Shown here: piece by piece, positions 24,143-33,285 of the stretch
Layout: every line of letters starts with the position of its first letter
Numbering within the stretch: position 1 is the stretch's first letter
Source: an uncultured Psychroflexus sp.
Lineage (GTDB): Bacteria; Bacteroidota; Bacteroidia; Flavobacteriales; Flavobacteriaceae
Direction: 5' to 3'
NCBI GenBank assembly: GCA_913056525.1
Contig: CAJXLO010000004.1
Span: 1-54,412, forward strand
DNA: 54,412 nt
Program-made: the position numbers and the translations under genes
The notes under the pieces: model-generated
Databases searched by the model: none
The model's input: the letters and a program-made list of their open reading frames with translations, nothing else
Told to the model about the DNA's origin: nothing

Positions 24143-27100
24143 CTAATTTAAAGAAGAATCCGCACCAACGGAATCAACCTTTGGTTTTTTGTTCAATTGT
24201 TTGAGCAGTTGCTCCTCCTCTTGTTGTTCGCCCGCACCTGTAAAGTGGTCGAAAAGCATCAAATAATCGTTGAACTCAGCGGCCTTTTCTTTACTGACCG
24301 ATTCCTCATCATGGATGATGATCAGGTCTACAAGGCTTCGATAGCGTTCAATATCAGTCAGGATCCTTTGCGCTATTCCATACTGTTCATCCTGAGCAAA
24401 GCTGCTGTAATAGTCTAATCTGGACTGAAATACCCTGGCTACCTGGTTCCAGATATTCCTTGCTTTTTCAGGTTTTTCCAACTGATAATAACCGCTTATG
24501 AAAGGTTCTAATAAAGTATATTGCTGGAAATGTTCCACGGGCATTTTTTCCATGGCCAGATCGATGACGTTCAAGGCTTTTCCCTCCTTATCTTCCTGGA
24601 TCAACTTTTCCACCAGTCTGGCCATATTGCTTCGGTAAGTGATGGAGTTCTTCCGGGTCTCAGGATCGTGATAGATCTTATCTGAGCCACTGTTTCCCCA
24701 TTGCCAGTTCATCACCACATCGTACATTTTTTCCGTATTGATCATGCCCATTTCAAAATCGCTCTTGTTCTCCGTTTGAACAGGAACTAACTTATAGACC
24801 ATACCATTAAGTTGTAAATGGTCCTTTAGCCAGATATAATCACCATCAGAGTAACTTCCGCCGGTAAAATATATAGGTCTTTCCCAGTCCGCATTGGCCA
24901 GAAGGTCAAGCATGAGTAAGCGGTTCTTATAGATGATATTATTATTAAGCGCTATCTGGACGGTATCTTCTATCCTGTCCTTATATTTTGGAGCAAGGAT
25001 ATTGTTCTCCAGCACCTTGTTCTTGTCAACGGGAACGGACAGGTTCTTGGCAGGAAAGGTATTGACCATCTGACCACTTTCAAGTTCAGCCTTCGTAGAC
25101 CTATTATCGCTCTTAATGTATTTGATCCACTTATCGATCATCAGGGTATCGGGAAATCGGGGGTCTTTCTGATACCAGACGGCTTCATTGGTACCATAAG
25201 TGTAATCATCATGTTCCAGGTAGGTTTTTATCGGTTCGCTAGAATAGGCCTTTCTTCTCATCTGATCAATATACCATTGCGTGGCGAAAAGCGAAGTGTT
25301 GATTACGCGGACATCCCGCCGGTAGCCTTCTATTTCCTGTGCATACCAGAGCGCAAAAGTGTCATTATCACCTATGGAGAACAAGATACCGTTCTTGTCC
25401 ACACCGTCCAGATAGTTCTTGGCCATCGCCAGCGTTGTATATCGGTTCGACCGGTCGTGGTCATCCCAATTTTCAGATGCCAGGACAGAAGGAACGCTGA
25501 GACAAAGAACTAACGCGATGGGCAAGGCTAGCTTTGGTTTCATGTAGTCTGCAAAAAGATCGAACAAAGCGTAAAGGCCAAAACCTATCCAGATGGCGAA
25601 CACATAGAACGATCCTACGAGTGCATAATCGCGTTCGCGGGGTTCAAAAGGCCTTTCGTTAAGATAGAACTTAAGTGCTATTCCGGTGAACAGGAACAAG
25701 ACGGTCAAGACCCAAAAGCTCTTTTTATCCTTTTGGAAATGGAACACCAGACCGATCACTCCCAGTATCAAAGGCAAAAGAAAATACGTGTTCCTGGCCT
25801 TATTGGTTTTCAGATCTACCGGAAGGTTGTCTTGCGGCCCTAGTCTCATTTCATCCAGAAAGTTGATGCCAGAAAGCCAATTCCCGTTGAACTTGCCTTT
25901 TTTTCCTTGCTCATCGTTCTGTCTACCGGCAAAGTTCCACATGAAATAACGCCAGTACATATATCCTAATTGATATTCGAAGAAATATCTTAAATTACTC
26001 ACCATACTGGGCTTTTCCACGTCCAGATACTGTCTGAAGTCTTTAAGGAATTTCACATAACCTTCATAACCTATCTTTCCCGCTGCATAGTCTTTTCGAA
26101 ATTGATCTACCGCATTCTTCAATCTTTGATTTCCCTGATAATCCGGTTTAATGCTAAAGTCCAATGCGCCAGTGTACATCATGTAATTTTCCGCATGTTC
26201 CATGCTCCACATTCGCGGGATCAGGGATTTATGTTCCCCTGGTGAATTTTGTTTCGCGTTTTTATAATCGTTGACGATCACATATTCGCCTTTTTCCTCG
26301 TCTCTTTCATACTTAGGTTCTTCATCTGAATAAGGATCGTCCTTATCAAGGCCTGCAAATATCTCCGTGAACTGTGGTCCGTAGAACAAGTGCGTTTCCG
26401 GATATTGATCCCGGTTATAATAAGCGAGCAAAGCTTCGGCACTACTCGGGTTGTTCTCGTTGATGACCGTACCAGCATTGGCTCTGATGGGCAACATGAC
26501 CCAACTGGAGAACCCGATGAGCACAAAAAGCAAGCATAATATGATAAGGTTCAATTGACGATAACCCTTTTTCCGGGTATAATTGATAAGATAATAGAAA
26601 GCACCGGCAATGATCAGGCCTGCTATGATCGTTCCGGAGTGAAAAGGCAAGCCTATACTATTAACAAAAAAGAGCTCAGCTCCGGCGAAAAAGCTCAAGG
26701 TATACGGCAAGAGCAACTTGAAAACAAAAAGCAGCACACCTACAACGACCAGTGTAGCAATGATGAAGTTCTTAGGGGTAATACGGTTGGTCGTTTTAAA
26801 GAAATAGATATAGCCTACGGCCGGTATGGTCAGTAGCCCCATGAAATGTACGCCAAAGGTTAGGCCTACGATAAAGAAGAACAGAACGAGCCATTTATCA
26901 CCTCTAGGTTGGAGCATGTCGCGGTCCCATAACAAACCTATATAGAACATCAGGGCGACAAGGCACATGGCTGCGCCATAAACTTCCGCTTCCACTGCGT
27001 TGAACCAGAAGCTGTCTGTAAATATAAAAGAGACTGACCCTATGAATGCCGACGCAAGCACAGCATACTTTTTTTGATCCGTTACCTCATTTATCTTGAT

Positions 27101-27418
27101 GAACTTCTTGAACAACAACACGATCGACCAGAACATAAAAGCCACCACGAAAGCACTTGAAACCACGGAAATGGAATTCACGGCCAGTGCGATCTGGCTA
27201 TTCGTAAAAGCGAATATGGAAAAGAAAGCACCTAATAGCTGGAAGAACGGAGCTCCAGGCGGATGACCAACTTGCAGCTTTGAAGAAGTAGCTATATATT
27301 CACCGGCATCCCAGTAACTTACAGTGGGTTCCACGGTCAACCAATAAACAAGGAGCGCGATGGAAAAGACCAACCAGCCACCAACTTTACTATATAGATC
27401 CAATGTTTTTTGTTGCAT
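24143..27418 (-). CDS. DUF2723 multi-pass membrane protein (GT-C / O-mannosyltransferase-like)
   Basis: A 1091-residue integral membrane protein. Following a first helix, the loop WDAGEYIATSSKLQVGHPPG (about 36-55) has the acidic residues and position expected of a GT-C glycosyltransferase first loop. About a dozen membrane helices continue to around residue 650. A large soluble region of about 430 residues follows, ending in a helical repeat-like part with an acidic tail. The DUF2723 family is related to protein O-mannosyltransferases, so a lipid-linked sugar donor is plausible but unproven. It heads the operon with the basic-tailed protein, the deacetylase and the lipoprotein. Confidence 0.8.
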   Translation of the reverse strand: MQQKTLDLYSKVGGWLVFSIALLVYWLTVEPTVSYWDAGEYIATSSKLQVGHPPGAPFFQLLGAFFSIFAFTNSQIALAVNSISVVSSAFVVAFMFWSIVLLFKKFIKINEVTDQKKYAVLASAFIGSVSFIFTDSFWFNAVEAEVYGAAMCLVALMFYIGLLWDRDMLQPRGDKWLVLFFFIVGLTFGVHFMGLLTIPAVGYIYFFKTTNRITPKNFIIATLVVVGVLLFVFKLLLPYTLSFFAGAELFFVNSIGLPFHSGTIIAGLIIAGAFYYLINYTRKKGYRQLNLIILCLLFVLIGFSSWVMLPIRANAGTVINENNPSSAEALLAYYNRDQYPETHLFYGPQFTEIFAGLDKDDPYSDEEPKYERDEEKGEYVIVNDYKNAKQNSPGEHKSLIPRMWSMEHAENYMMYTGALDFSIKPDYQGNQRLKNAVDQFRKDYAAGKIGYEGYVKFLKDFRQYLDVEKPSMVSNLRYFFEYQLGYMYWRYFMWNFAGRQNDEQGKKGKFNGNWLSGINFLDEMRLGPQDNLPVDLKTNKARNTYFLLPLILGVIGLVFHFQKDKKSFWVLTVLFLFTGIALKFYLNERPFEPRERDYALVGSFYVFAIWIGFGLYALFDLFADYMKPKLALPIALVLCLSVPSVLASENWDDHDRSNRYTTLAMAKNYLDGVDKNGILFSIGDNDTFALWYAQEIEGYRRDVRVINTSLFATQWYIDQMRRKAYSSEPIKTYLEHDDYTYGTNEAVWYQKDPRFPDTLMIDKWIKYIKSDNRSTKAELESGQMVNTFPAKNLSVPVDKNKVLENNILAPKYKDRIEDTVQIALNNNIIYKNRLLMLDLLANADWERPIYFTGGSYSDGDYIWLKDHLQLNGMVYKLVPVQTENKSDFEMGMINTEKMYDVVMNWQWGNSGSDKIYHDPETRKNSITYRSNMARLVEKLIQEDKEGKALNVIDLAMEKMPVEHFQQYTLLEPFISGYYQLEKPEKARNIWNQVARVFQSRLDYYSSFAQDEQYGIAQRILTDIERYRSLVDLIIIHDEESVSKEKAAEFNDYLMLFDHFTGAGEQQEEEQLLKQLNKKPKVDSVGADSSLN

Positions 27419-27444
27419 GAACGAGATGTGATTTGATGCGAAAA

Positions 27445-27452
27445 TAAATATA
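27445..27452 (-). promoter_or_regulatory. Probable -7 box for the DUF2723 operon
   Basis: TATATTTA on the minus strand (one change from TAnnTTTG). A TTG at 27474-27476 lies 21 nt further upstream, an acceptable -33 element. Confidence 0.35.
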
Positions 27453-27616
27453 ATATTTCATTCAGCTTAACTTCAAGAAACTCAAGTATGACCATTCGGT
27501 CAATTACTATAGAACAGCGGATAATAATGCGGTAATATCTTTTACTATCCGGGCGTTCAATTTTCTTTTGTGTGACCTGAACATCCAAATATTGCAAAGA
27601 TTCTACTTTGAATAAC

Positions 27617-27624
27617 TATCTTTG
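27617..27624 (+). promoter_or_regulatory. -7 box for trhO and its mini-ORF
   Basis: TATCTTTG, 4 nt before the ATG of a 6-codon ORF (27629) and 26 nt before the trhO ATG (27651). Confidence 0.5.
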
Positions 27625-27628
27625 TAAC

Positions 27629-27649
27629 ATGAATTTAAATATTGTATAG
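27629..27649 (+). other. Six-codon mini-ORF ending one base before trhO
   Basis: ATG-AAT-TTA-AAT-ATT-GTA-TAG (MNLNIV). Its ATG has the same 4-nt spacing from the -7 box as the predicted leaderless genes. Its stop is separated from the trhO ATG by a single C, in a different frame, which would allow termination-reinitiation. It could be a regulatory leader or chance. Confidence 0.35.
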
Positions 27650-27650
27650 C

Positions 27651-28682
27651 ATGCAACTGTACAACACATTAAGTGCCACTGAGCGCGCCAGACTACTCGA
27701 AGAAGCTGGTGAACAGCGACTTACATTGTCATTTTATAAGTACGCAAAGATCGGTAACCCGCAGATCTTTAGGAACTATTTGTTCGTAGCCTGGGACAGG
27801 ATGGACGTGTTAGGCAGGATCTATGTCGCCCATGAAGGAATCAACGCTCAGTTATCCTTACCTGCAAAAAGATTTGATGAGTTCAAAGCCATGATAGACG
27901 ATATTCCTTTTCTGAAGGATGTCCGTTTAAACATTGCGATAGAACAGGATATCAAGTCGTTCCTCAAGCTCAAGGTCAAGGTTCGCCCAAAAATAGTAGC
28001 AGATGGTCTGGACGATGACACCTTTGACGTAACCGATAAAGGTGTTCATGTAGATGCCGAAAAATTCAACAGGCTCATTGAGGATCCGGATACGGTATTA
28101 GTAGACATGAGGAACCATTATGAAAGTGAGATCGGTCATTTTAAGAACGCGGTAACACCTGATGTTGATACTTTCCGCGATTCTCTTGACATTATTGAAG
28201 AAGACCTGAAACCCCACAAAGAAGACAAGAAACTGGTTATGTACTGCACGGGCGGCATCCGCTGCGAAAAGGCAAGTGCTTATTATAAACATAAAGGGTT
28301 CAAGAACGTCTATCAATTAAAAGGTGGCATCATAGAATATGCAAGGCAGGTCAAAGAAAAGCAACTTCCTAATAAGTTCATCGGCAAGAACTTCGTGTTC
28401 GATGAACGCCTGAACGAAAAGATATCCGATGAGGTCATCGCCAAATGCCATCAATGTGGCAAAGCTTGTGATCAACATACGAACTGTGCCAATGACGCCT
28501 GTCATCTCCTGTTCATCCAATGTGAAGAATGTGCCGAAACGATGAACCATTGCTGTTCCCGGGAATGCAAGGATTTCATAGCCTTACCAATAGAAGAACA
28601 ACGCAGGCGAAGGAAAGGGAAGAAGACACTACGCAATGTATTCCGTAAAGGCCGATCAGAGAAACTGGTTTTTAAGCAGTAA
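27651..28682 (+). CDS. trhO: tRNA uridine(34) hydroxylase TrhO (YceA-type rhodanese protein)
   Basis: Oxygen-dependent hydroxylation of wobble uridine in a subset of tRNAs (first step to ho5U-type modifications). With the ATG at 27651 it has 343 residues: an acylphosphatase-like N-terminal domain, a rhodanese domain with the active loop YCTGGIRCEKA (Cys199, Cys205), and a Cys-rich C-terminus (CHQCGKAC...CANDAC...CEEC...CC...C) that could bind metal, ending in a basic tail. An upstream TTG at 27642 would add three residues; ATG is preferred. Confidence 0.92.
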   Translation: MQLYNTLSATERARLLEEAGEQRLTLSFYKYAKIGNPQIFRNYLFVAWDRMDVLGRIYVAHEGINAQLSLPAKRFDEFKAMIDDIPFLKDVRLNIAIEQDIKSFLKLKVKVRPKIVADGLDDDTFDVTDKGVHVDAEKFNRLIEDPDTVLVDMRNHYESEIGHFKNAVTPDVDTFRDSLDIIEEDLKPHKEDKKLVMYCTGGIRCEKASAYYKHKGFKNVYQLKGGIIEYARQVKEKQLPNKFIGKNFVFDERLNEKISDEVIAKCHQCGKACDQHTNCANDACHLLFIQCEECAETMNHCCSRECKDFIALPIEEQRRRRKGKKTLRNVFRKGRSEKLVFKQ

Positions 28683-28721
28683 GTCTCTAGCTGATAAAAG
28701 GTCATAAGCAAGACACTGGAA

Positions 28722-28768
28722 AATAAAGATGAAGATCAGGATCTAATAATGTTCATATCATCTTTATT
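28722..28768. repeat. Perfect 11-bp inverted repeat downstream of trhO
   Basis: AATAAAGATGA (28722-28732) and TCATCTTTATT (28758-28768) enclose a 25-nt loop that itself contains GATC-AG-GATC. It starts 40 nt after the trhO stop and lies about 155 nt before ricT. It has no following T-run, so it is not a classic terminator. It may be an RNA hairpin or a protein-binding dyad. Confidence 0.6.
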
Positions 28769-28923
28769 GTCAAGCGTGTTCGATCAGCAGGTGGAGATCT
28801 AAAGGAACATACGCTTGTCCATATAACTTCATAGCTCGTTAATATTTACTATTTTTACCCCTTAAAATTATCCGCTCTTTGCAAATAGATAGCAGAGAAT
28901 GCGTCAATATAAATATAAACAAT

Positions 28924-30072
28924 ATGGGATGTGGAAGTTGCCAGACCGCAGAAAACGGTTTACCTAAAGGATGTAAGAACAATGGGAATTGTAGTTCTGG
29001 AGGATGTGAGAAGTTGAGCGTGTTTGACTGGTTAGCGAACATGCAATTACCCGATGACCAAAAGCCCTTTGATAAGGTTGAGGTCCGTTTTAAGAACGGA
29101 CGAAAAGACTTTTTCCATAATAAAGAAGAATTAAGCCTGAGCATGGGCGACACGGTAGCTACTGAAGCACAAAGCGGCCATGATATAGGGATTGTCAGCC
29201 TCACTGGCGAACTGGTTAAGGTACAGATGAAAAAAAAGAAGGTCAATCCTGAAAGGGATGATCTTCCGGTTATATACAGAAAGGCCAATCAGCGCGACCT
29301 GGACAAATGGCACGAATGCCAAAAAAGGGAAGAGCCCGTAAAAAAACAAGCCCGGGAAATAGCCATTGCACTTAAATTACAAATGAAGATCAGTGATGTA
29401 GAGTTCCAGGGAGATGGCACGAAAGCAATTTTTTATTATACGGCGGAATCACGAGTGGATTTTCGGCAACTGATCAAAGAATTTGCCAGGACCTTTAAGA
29501 TACGTATAGAAATGAAGCAAGTAGGCTACAGGCAAGAAGCCTCACGCCTGGGCGGAATAGGCTCCTGCGGTAGAGAGCTTTGTTGCTCTACCTGGCTTAC
29601 AGATTTCAGGACCGTCAAGACCTCAGCCGCCAGATATCAGCAACTCTCCCTGAACCCACAAAAGTTAGCTGGTCAATGTGGAAAGTTGAAGTGCTGCCTG
29701 AACTATGAGCTTGACATGTACCAGGAAAGCCTACGCGCATTCCCAAAGATGGATAAGAAGATCATTACCCAAAAAGGAAAGGCTGTTTGTCAAAAAATAG
29801 ACATATTTAAGAAAAAGCTCTGGTATGCTTACCTGGAAGACAAGAACAACTGGATAGAACTGGACCTTGAAGATGTTCAGGAGATCATCAAGGCGCAGAA
29901 AGAAGAAAAATATGTAGCATCACTGGAAGATTTTGTCCAGACCGAACCAGAAAAGAGCGAAGCGGTAGATTTTGAAGATGCTGCCGGTCAAGACAGCCTA
30001 ACAAGGTTCGACCATAAGAACAGACCTAACAAAAAAAGAAGGAAAAAACGAAAAAAGAGGAAAAAGCAATGA
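28924..30072 (+). CDS. ricT: PSP1-domain protein RicT-like
   Basis: Homologue of RicT (YaaT), a subunit of an iron-sulfur complex that in Bacillus affects RNA processing by RNase Y. From the ATG at 28924 it has 382 residues. The Cys-rich start (MGCGSCQ, CKNNGNC, GGCEK) is followed by the PSP1 domain with the conserved cysteine blocks GSCGRELCCSTW and QCGKLKCCLNYE, and ends in a Lys/Arg-rich tail. A TTG at 28879 would add 15 residues; the ATG was kept. The stop overlaps gldH by four bases. In gliding flavobacteria a PSP1 gene next to gldH is a known arrangement. Confidence 0.85.
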   Translation: MGCGSCQTAENGLPKGCKNNGNCSSGGCEKLSVFDWLANMQLPDDQKPFDKVEVRFKNGRKDFFHNKEELSLSMGDTVATEAQSGHDIGIVSLTGELVKVQMKKKKVNPERDDLPVIYRKANQRDLDKWHECQKREEPVKKQAREIAIALKLQMKISDVEFQGDGTKAIFYYTAESRVDFRQLIKEFARTFKIRIEMKQVGYRQEASRLGGIGSCGRELCCSTWLTDFRTVKTSAARYQQLSLNPQKLAGQCGKLKCCLNYELDMYQESLRAFPKMDKKIITQKGKAVCQKIDIFKKKLWYAYLEDKNNWIELDLEDVQEIIKAQKEEKYVASLEDFVQTEPEKSEAVDFEDAAGQDSLTRFDHKNRPNKKRRKKRKKRKKQ

Positions 30073-30563
30073 TCAGAACCCTTCTTTTCTATTGTCTGAT
30101 ATTCATATTGCTTAGCTGTAATGACGACCAGGAGTATGCGGAGTTCCAAGACCTAAATGGTGTATGGAAAAAAACCGATACTGTAAAATTCCGTTTCCTA
30201 CAACCTGTGGACTCCGTAAAGTACGATCTTTTCTTCAACATACGGGTAGACCGGTCGTATGGATTTAATAACTTATATTTGATATCAAAAATAAAATTCC
30301 CTCATGGCAAGATCGTTCAGGATACTTTAGAATATAGAATGGCAAAACCTAATGGAGAACTCTTAGGCAAAGGCGGCACAGGAGTTAAAGAAAGCAAGCT
30401 GTGGTATAAGCAAGGGGTAACTTTCCCCGAGGAAGGTAGGTATAAGGTATTTTTAAGACAAGCCATGAGAAAAAGAGGAGAAGTGAAAGCTTTGGACTCA
30501 TTGGAAGGTGTTATGGACGTGGGACTTATCATAGAAAAACAAAAGAAAGATGACAACAGATAA
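30069..30563 (+). CDS. gldH: Gliding motility lipoprotein GldH
   Basis: Lipoprotein required for gliding and associated with T9SS function in Flavobacterium. The 164-residue protein has a lipobox FILLSC (Cys17), an N-terminal DLNGVWKKTDTVKFRF segment and an all-beta body with DLFFNIRVDRSYGFNNLYL, which I recognise as GldH. The ATGA overlap with ricT and the 14-nt overlap with pbp1A bind the three genes into one translational unit. It strongly suggests an organism that glides or has kept the motility machinery. Confidence 0.92.
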   Translation: MIRTLLFYCLIFILLSCNDDQEYAEFQDLNGVWKKTDTVKFRFLQPVDSVKYDLFFNIRVDRSYGFNNLYLISKIKFPHGKIVQDTLEYRMAKPNGELLGKGGTGVKESKLWYKQGVTFPEEGRYKVFLRQAMRKRGEVKALDSLEGVMDVGLIIEKQKKDDNR

Positions 30564-32856
30564 AACTCCTAATTATAAAAAATACATAAAGATATTCTGG
30601 GGTTTGTATATCAGCGGAATAATGCTTGTCGTGCTTTTGTTCTTATTCGCCAGTTGGGGTTTCTTTGGGGAAATGCCCACTTTTGAAGAACTGGAAAATC
30701 CAGAGACCAATCTGGCAACAGAAGTTATTTCATCAGATGGCAAAACAATAGGTAAATATTTTAAAGAGAACCGAACCCCAGTTAAATATGAAGACCTACC
30801 GGAAAATCTAGTAAAAGCTTTAGTCTCAACAGAAGACGAACGCTATTACAGCCACGCCGGTATAGATGCGCGCGGCACGATCAGAGCGGCGATCTACTTA
30901 GGCGAAAAAGGTGGGGCCAGCACCATCACTCAGCAATTAGCCAAGTTACTTTTCACAAAGATCAGATCGGATAATAAAATAGAGCGCATCCTGCAAAAGT
31001 TCAAAGAATGGGTGATCGCCATTCGCTTAGAGCGTCAATACACAAAGCAAGAGATCATTACCATGTATCTCAATAAGTTTGACTTCATTTATCAAGCGGA
31101 TGGCATCCGATCGGCTTCCAGGATCTATTTTGGTAAAGAACCTAAGCAGTTAGAGGTTCACGAATCAGCAGTTTTAGTGGCGATGTTAAAAAACCCTACA
31201 CTTTATAATCCGCATATAGATCGTTTTAAAGAAAATTCGAAGCAAAGAAGAAATCAGGTTTTTGTACAAATGCAACGCAATGATCATCTCAACGAAAAAC
31301 AAGTTGATTCTTTGCAACAATTAGCATTAGACCTAAATTATTCGCCAGAGCAACATGATCAGGGAATGGCTACTTATTTTAGAGCTCATTTGCGGGAATA
31401 TTTACAAGATTGGATTGATGAAAACCCTAAACCCGACGGAACGGAATATAGTCTTTACAGCGATGGGATAAAGGTCTTCACCACAATTGACTCCAGATAC
31501 CAGCAATATGCCGAGACCGCAGTAGATAAGCACATGAAGAACTTACAAAAGGTCTTTGATGAAAAGAACGAAAGGAACTCCACAGCACCATTCAGGGATG
31601 TAACGCCAGAGGAGATCAAAAGGATCATCAATCGCGAGATCAAAAATTCCGACAGGTACAGGGACATGCTCGAAAAAGGAATAGACAAAGAAAAGATCAT
31701 GGCATCCTTTGAAAAGAGAAGGAAAATGAAGGTGTTCAGCTGGAACGGAACTATAGATACCACGATGACGCCCAGAGACTCCATCCGCTACTATAAATCA
31801 TTCCTGAATACTGGTATGATGTCCATGAACCCGCAAAGCGGGGCAATTAAAGCATGGGTTGGCGGCATCAATTACAAGTACTTTAAGTATGAACATGTCA
31901 AACAAGCTCAGCGACAAGTAGGGTCCACTTTCAAACCGTTCGTCTATGCTACTGCTATCGATCAGCTCAACCTTTCTCCCTGCTATGAGCTACCTAACAC
32001 CAGATTTACCATACCTAAGGGAAAGTTTGGACTTTTAGAAGACTGGTCTCCTGAAAATGCCGGAAATGAATATGGTGGTATGAAAAGCCTGAAGCAGGCT
32101 CTGGCAGAGTCCATTAATACTATAACCGCCAGGGTTATGGACAAAGTAGGGCCAACGGCCGTGGTGAACATGGTAGATCGATTAGGAGTGGACACCTCTG
32201 ATATAAAGGCCTATCCGTCCATCGCCCTGGGAACGGCCGATCTTAGCGTTTATGAAATGGTCGCCGCTTATAGTACATTTGCTAATAAAGGCGTGTATAC
32301 AGAGCCTTATTTTGTGACGCGGATAGAAGATAAGAACGGAACGATCCTTTATCAACATAGCCCCAGAACAAAAGATGTCCTGAACAAGGAAACCGCTTAT
32401 GTGGCCACGCAATTATTAGAAGGCGTAACAAGGTTCGGCTCCGGTAGAAGATTAAGAGGAACCTATGCAAAGAACTTACCCCATTACAAAAAAGCCGTAA
32501 CAGGCTATCCTTACGATTTTGAAAATCCTATTGCTGGAAAGACCGGAACGACCCAAAATCAAAGTGATGGCTGGTTCATAGGTATGGTGCCGAACCTCAC
32601 GACCGGCGTTTGGGTAGGCGGTCAGGACCGATCGGTGAGGTTTCCCTCTTTAACCTATGGACAAGGAGCGACCATGGCGTTGCCGATTTGGGGTCAATAT
32701 ATGAAAGATCTATATAAAGATGAAAAGATACAGGTCTCCAGGGAAGATTTTGAAAAACCAGAGAACTTGTCTATCAAAGTGGAATGCAAAGGAGATGATA
32801 AGAATGAAGATGATGACGGGAAAGAACAAACCGAGGAATATCAGGTGGATTTTTGA
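30550..32856 (+). CDS. Penicillin-binding protein 1A (bifunctional transglycosylase/transpeptidase)
   Basis: Class A PBP that polymerises and cross-links peptidoglycan. It is 768 residues, with one N-terminal membrane helix (about 14-37). The GT51 domain has catalytic Glu95 in STEDERYYSHAGID and STITQQLAK. The transpeptidase domain has nucleophile Ser459 in GSTFKPF, an SIN motif, and Lys664 in GKTGTTQ. An acidic Asp/Glu-rich C-terminal tail ends the protein. It starts inside the end of gldH. Confidence 0.95.
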   Translation: MTTDKTPNYKKYIKIFWGLYISGIMLVVLLFLFASWGFFGEMPTFEELENPETNLATEVISSDGKTIGKYFKENRTPVKYEDLPENLVKALVSTEDERYYSHAGIDARGTIRAAIYLGEKGGASTITQQLAKLLFTKIRSDNKIERILQKFKEWVIAIRLERQYTKQEIITMYLNKFDFIYQADGIRSASRIYFGKEPKQLEVHESAVLVAMLKNPTLYNPHIDRFKENSKQRRNQVFVQMQRNDHLNEKQVDSLQQLALDLNYSPEQHDQGMATYFRAHLREYLQDWIDENPKPDGTEYSLYSDGIKVFTTIDSRYQQYAETAVDKHMKNLQKVFDEKNERNSTAPFRDVTPEEIKRIINREIKNSDRYRDMLEKGIDKEKIMASFEKRRKMKVFSWNGTIDTTMTPRDSIRYYKSFLNTGMMSMNPQSGAIKAWVGGINYKYFKYEHVKQAQRQVGSTFKPFVYATAIDQLNLSPCYELPNTRFTIPKGKFGLLEDWSPENAGNEYGGMKSLKQALAESINTITARVMDKVGPTAVVNMVDRLGVDTSDIKAYPSIALGTADLSVYEMVAAYSTFANKGVYTEPYFVTRIEDKNGTILYQHSPRTKDVLNKETAYVATQLLEGVTRFGSGRRLRGTYAKNLPHYKKAVTGYPYDFENPIAGKTGTTQNQSDGWFIGMVPNLTTGVWVGGQDRSVRFPSLTYGQGATMALPIWGQYMKDLYKDEKIQVSREDFEKPENLSIKVECKGDDKNEDDDGKEQTEEYQVDF

Positions 32857-32892
32857 CCCAATGCAATAAATGCCCTCTCCATTTGACCGATA

Positions 32893-33276
32893 ATGAAAAT
32901 TGACGACTTCAGAGAATATTGTATAGCTAAACCAAAAACCACGGAAGAACTTCCTTTTGATAACAATACGCTGGTCTTTAAGGTTATGGGCAAGATGTTC
33001 GCATCAACCTCACTAAAATCCTGGGAAGAAGGCGACCACTCGGTAAACTTAAAGTGCGACCCTAAGAAATCTGAAATGCTTAGGAATAAGTATCCAGATG
33101 ATGTTCAGCCCGGATATCACATGAACAAAAAACACTGGAACACGGTCAACATCGATTTAACGGAATTAAGTGAAAAATACGTTCGTTATCTCATAGACCA
33201 TAGCTATGAACTAGTAGTAAGTAAACTGCCAAAGGCTAAACGAATAGAGGTTCAGAAGCAATTAAAAGATCAGTAA
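32893..33276 (+). CDS. MmcQ/YjbR family protein
   Basis: A 127-residue cytoplasmic protein of the MmcQ/YjbR family, a CyaY-like fold with proposed but unproven DNA binding. Recognised by the block DFREYCIAKPKTTEELPFD at the start, the central LVFKVMGKMFA with a strand-turn pattern, and HMNKKHWNTVNID near residue 80. The start lies 36 nt after pbp1A. Its stop is 9 nt from the convergent exported protein gene. Confidence 0.85.
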   Translation: MKIDDFREYCIAKPKTTEELPFDNNTLVFKVMGKMFASTSLKSWEEGDHSVNLKCDPKKSEMLRNKYPDDVQPGYHMNKKHWNTVNIDLTELSEKYVRYLIDHSYELVVSKLPKAKRIEVQKQLKDQ

Positions 33277-33285
33277 CTACTCCGG

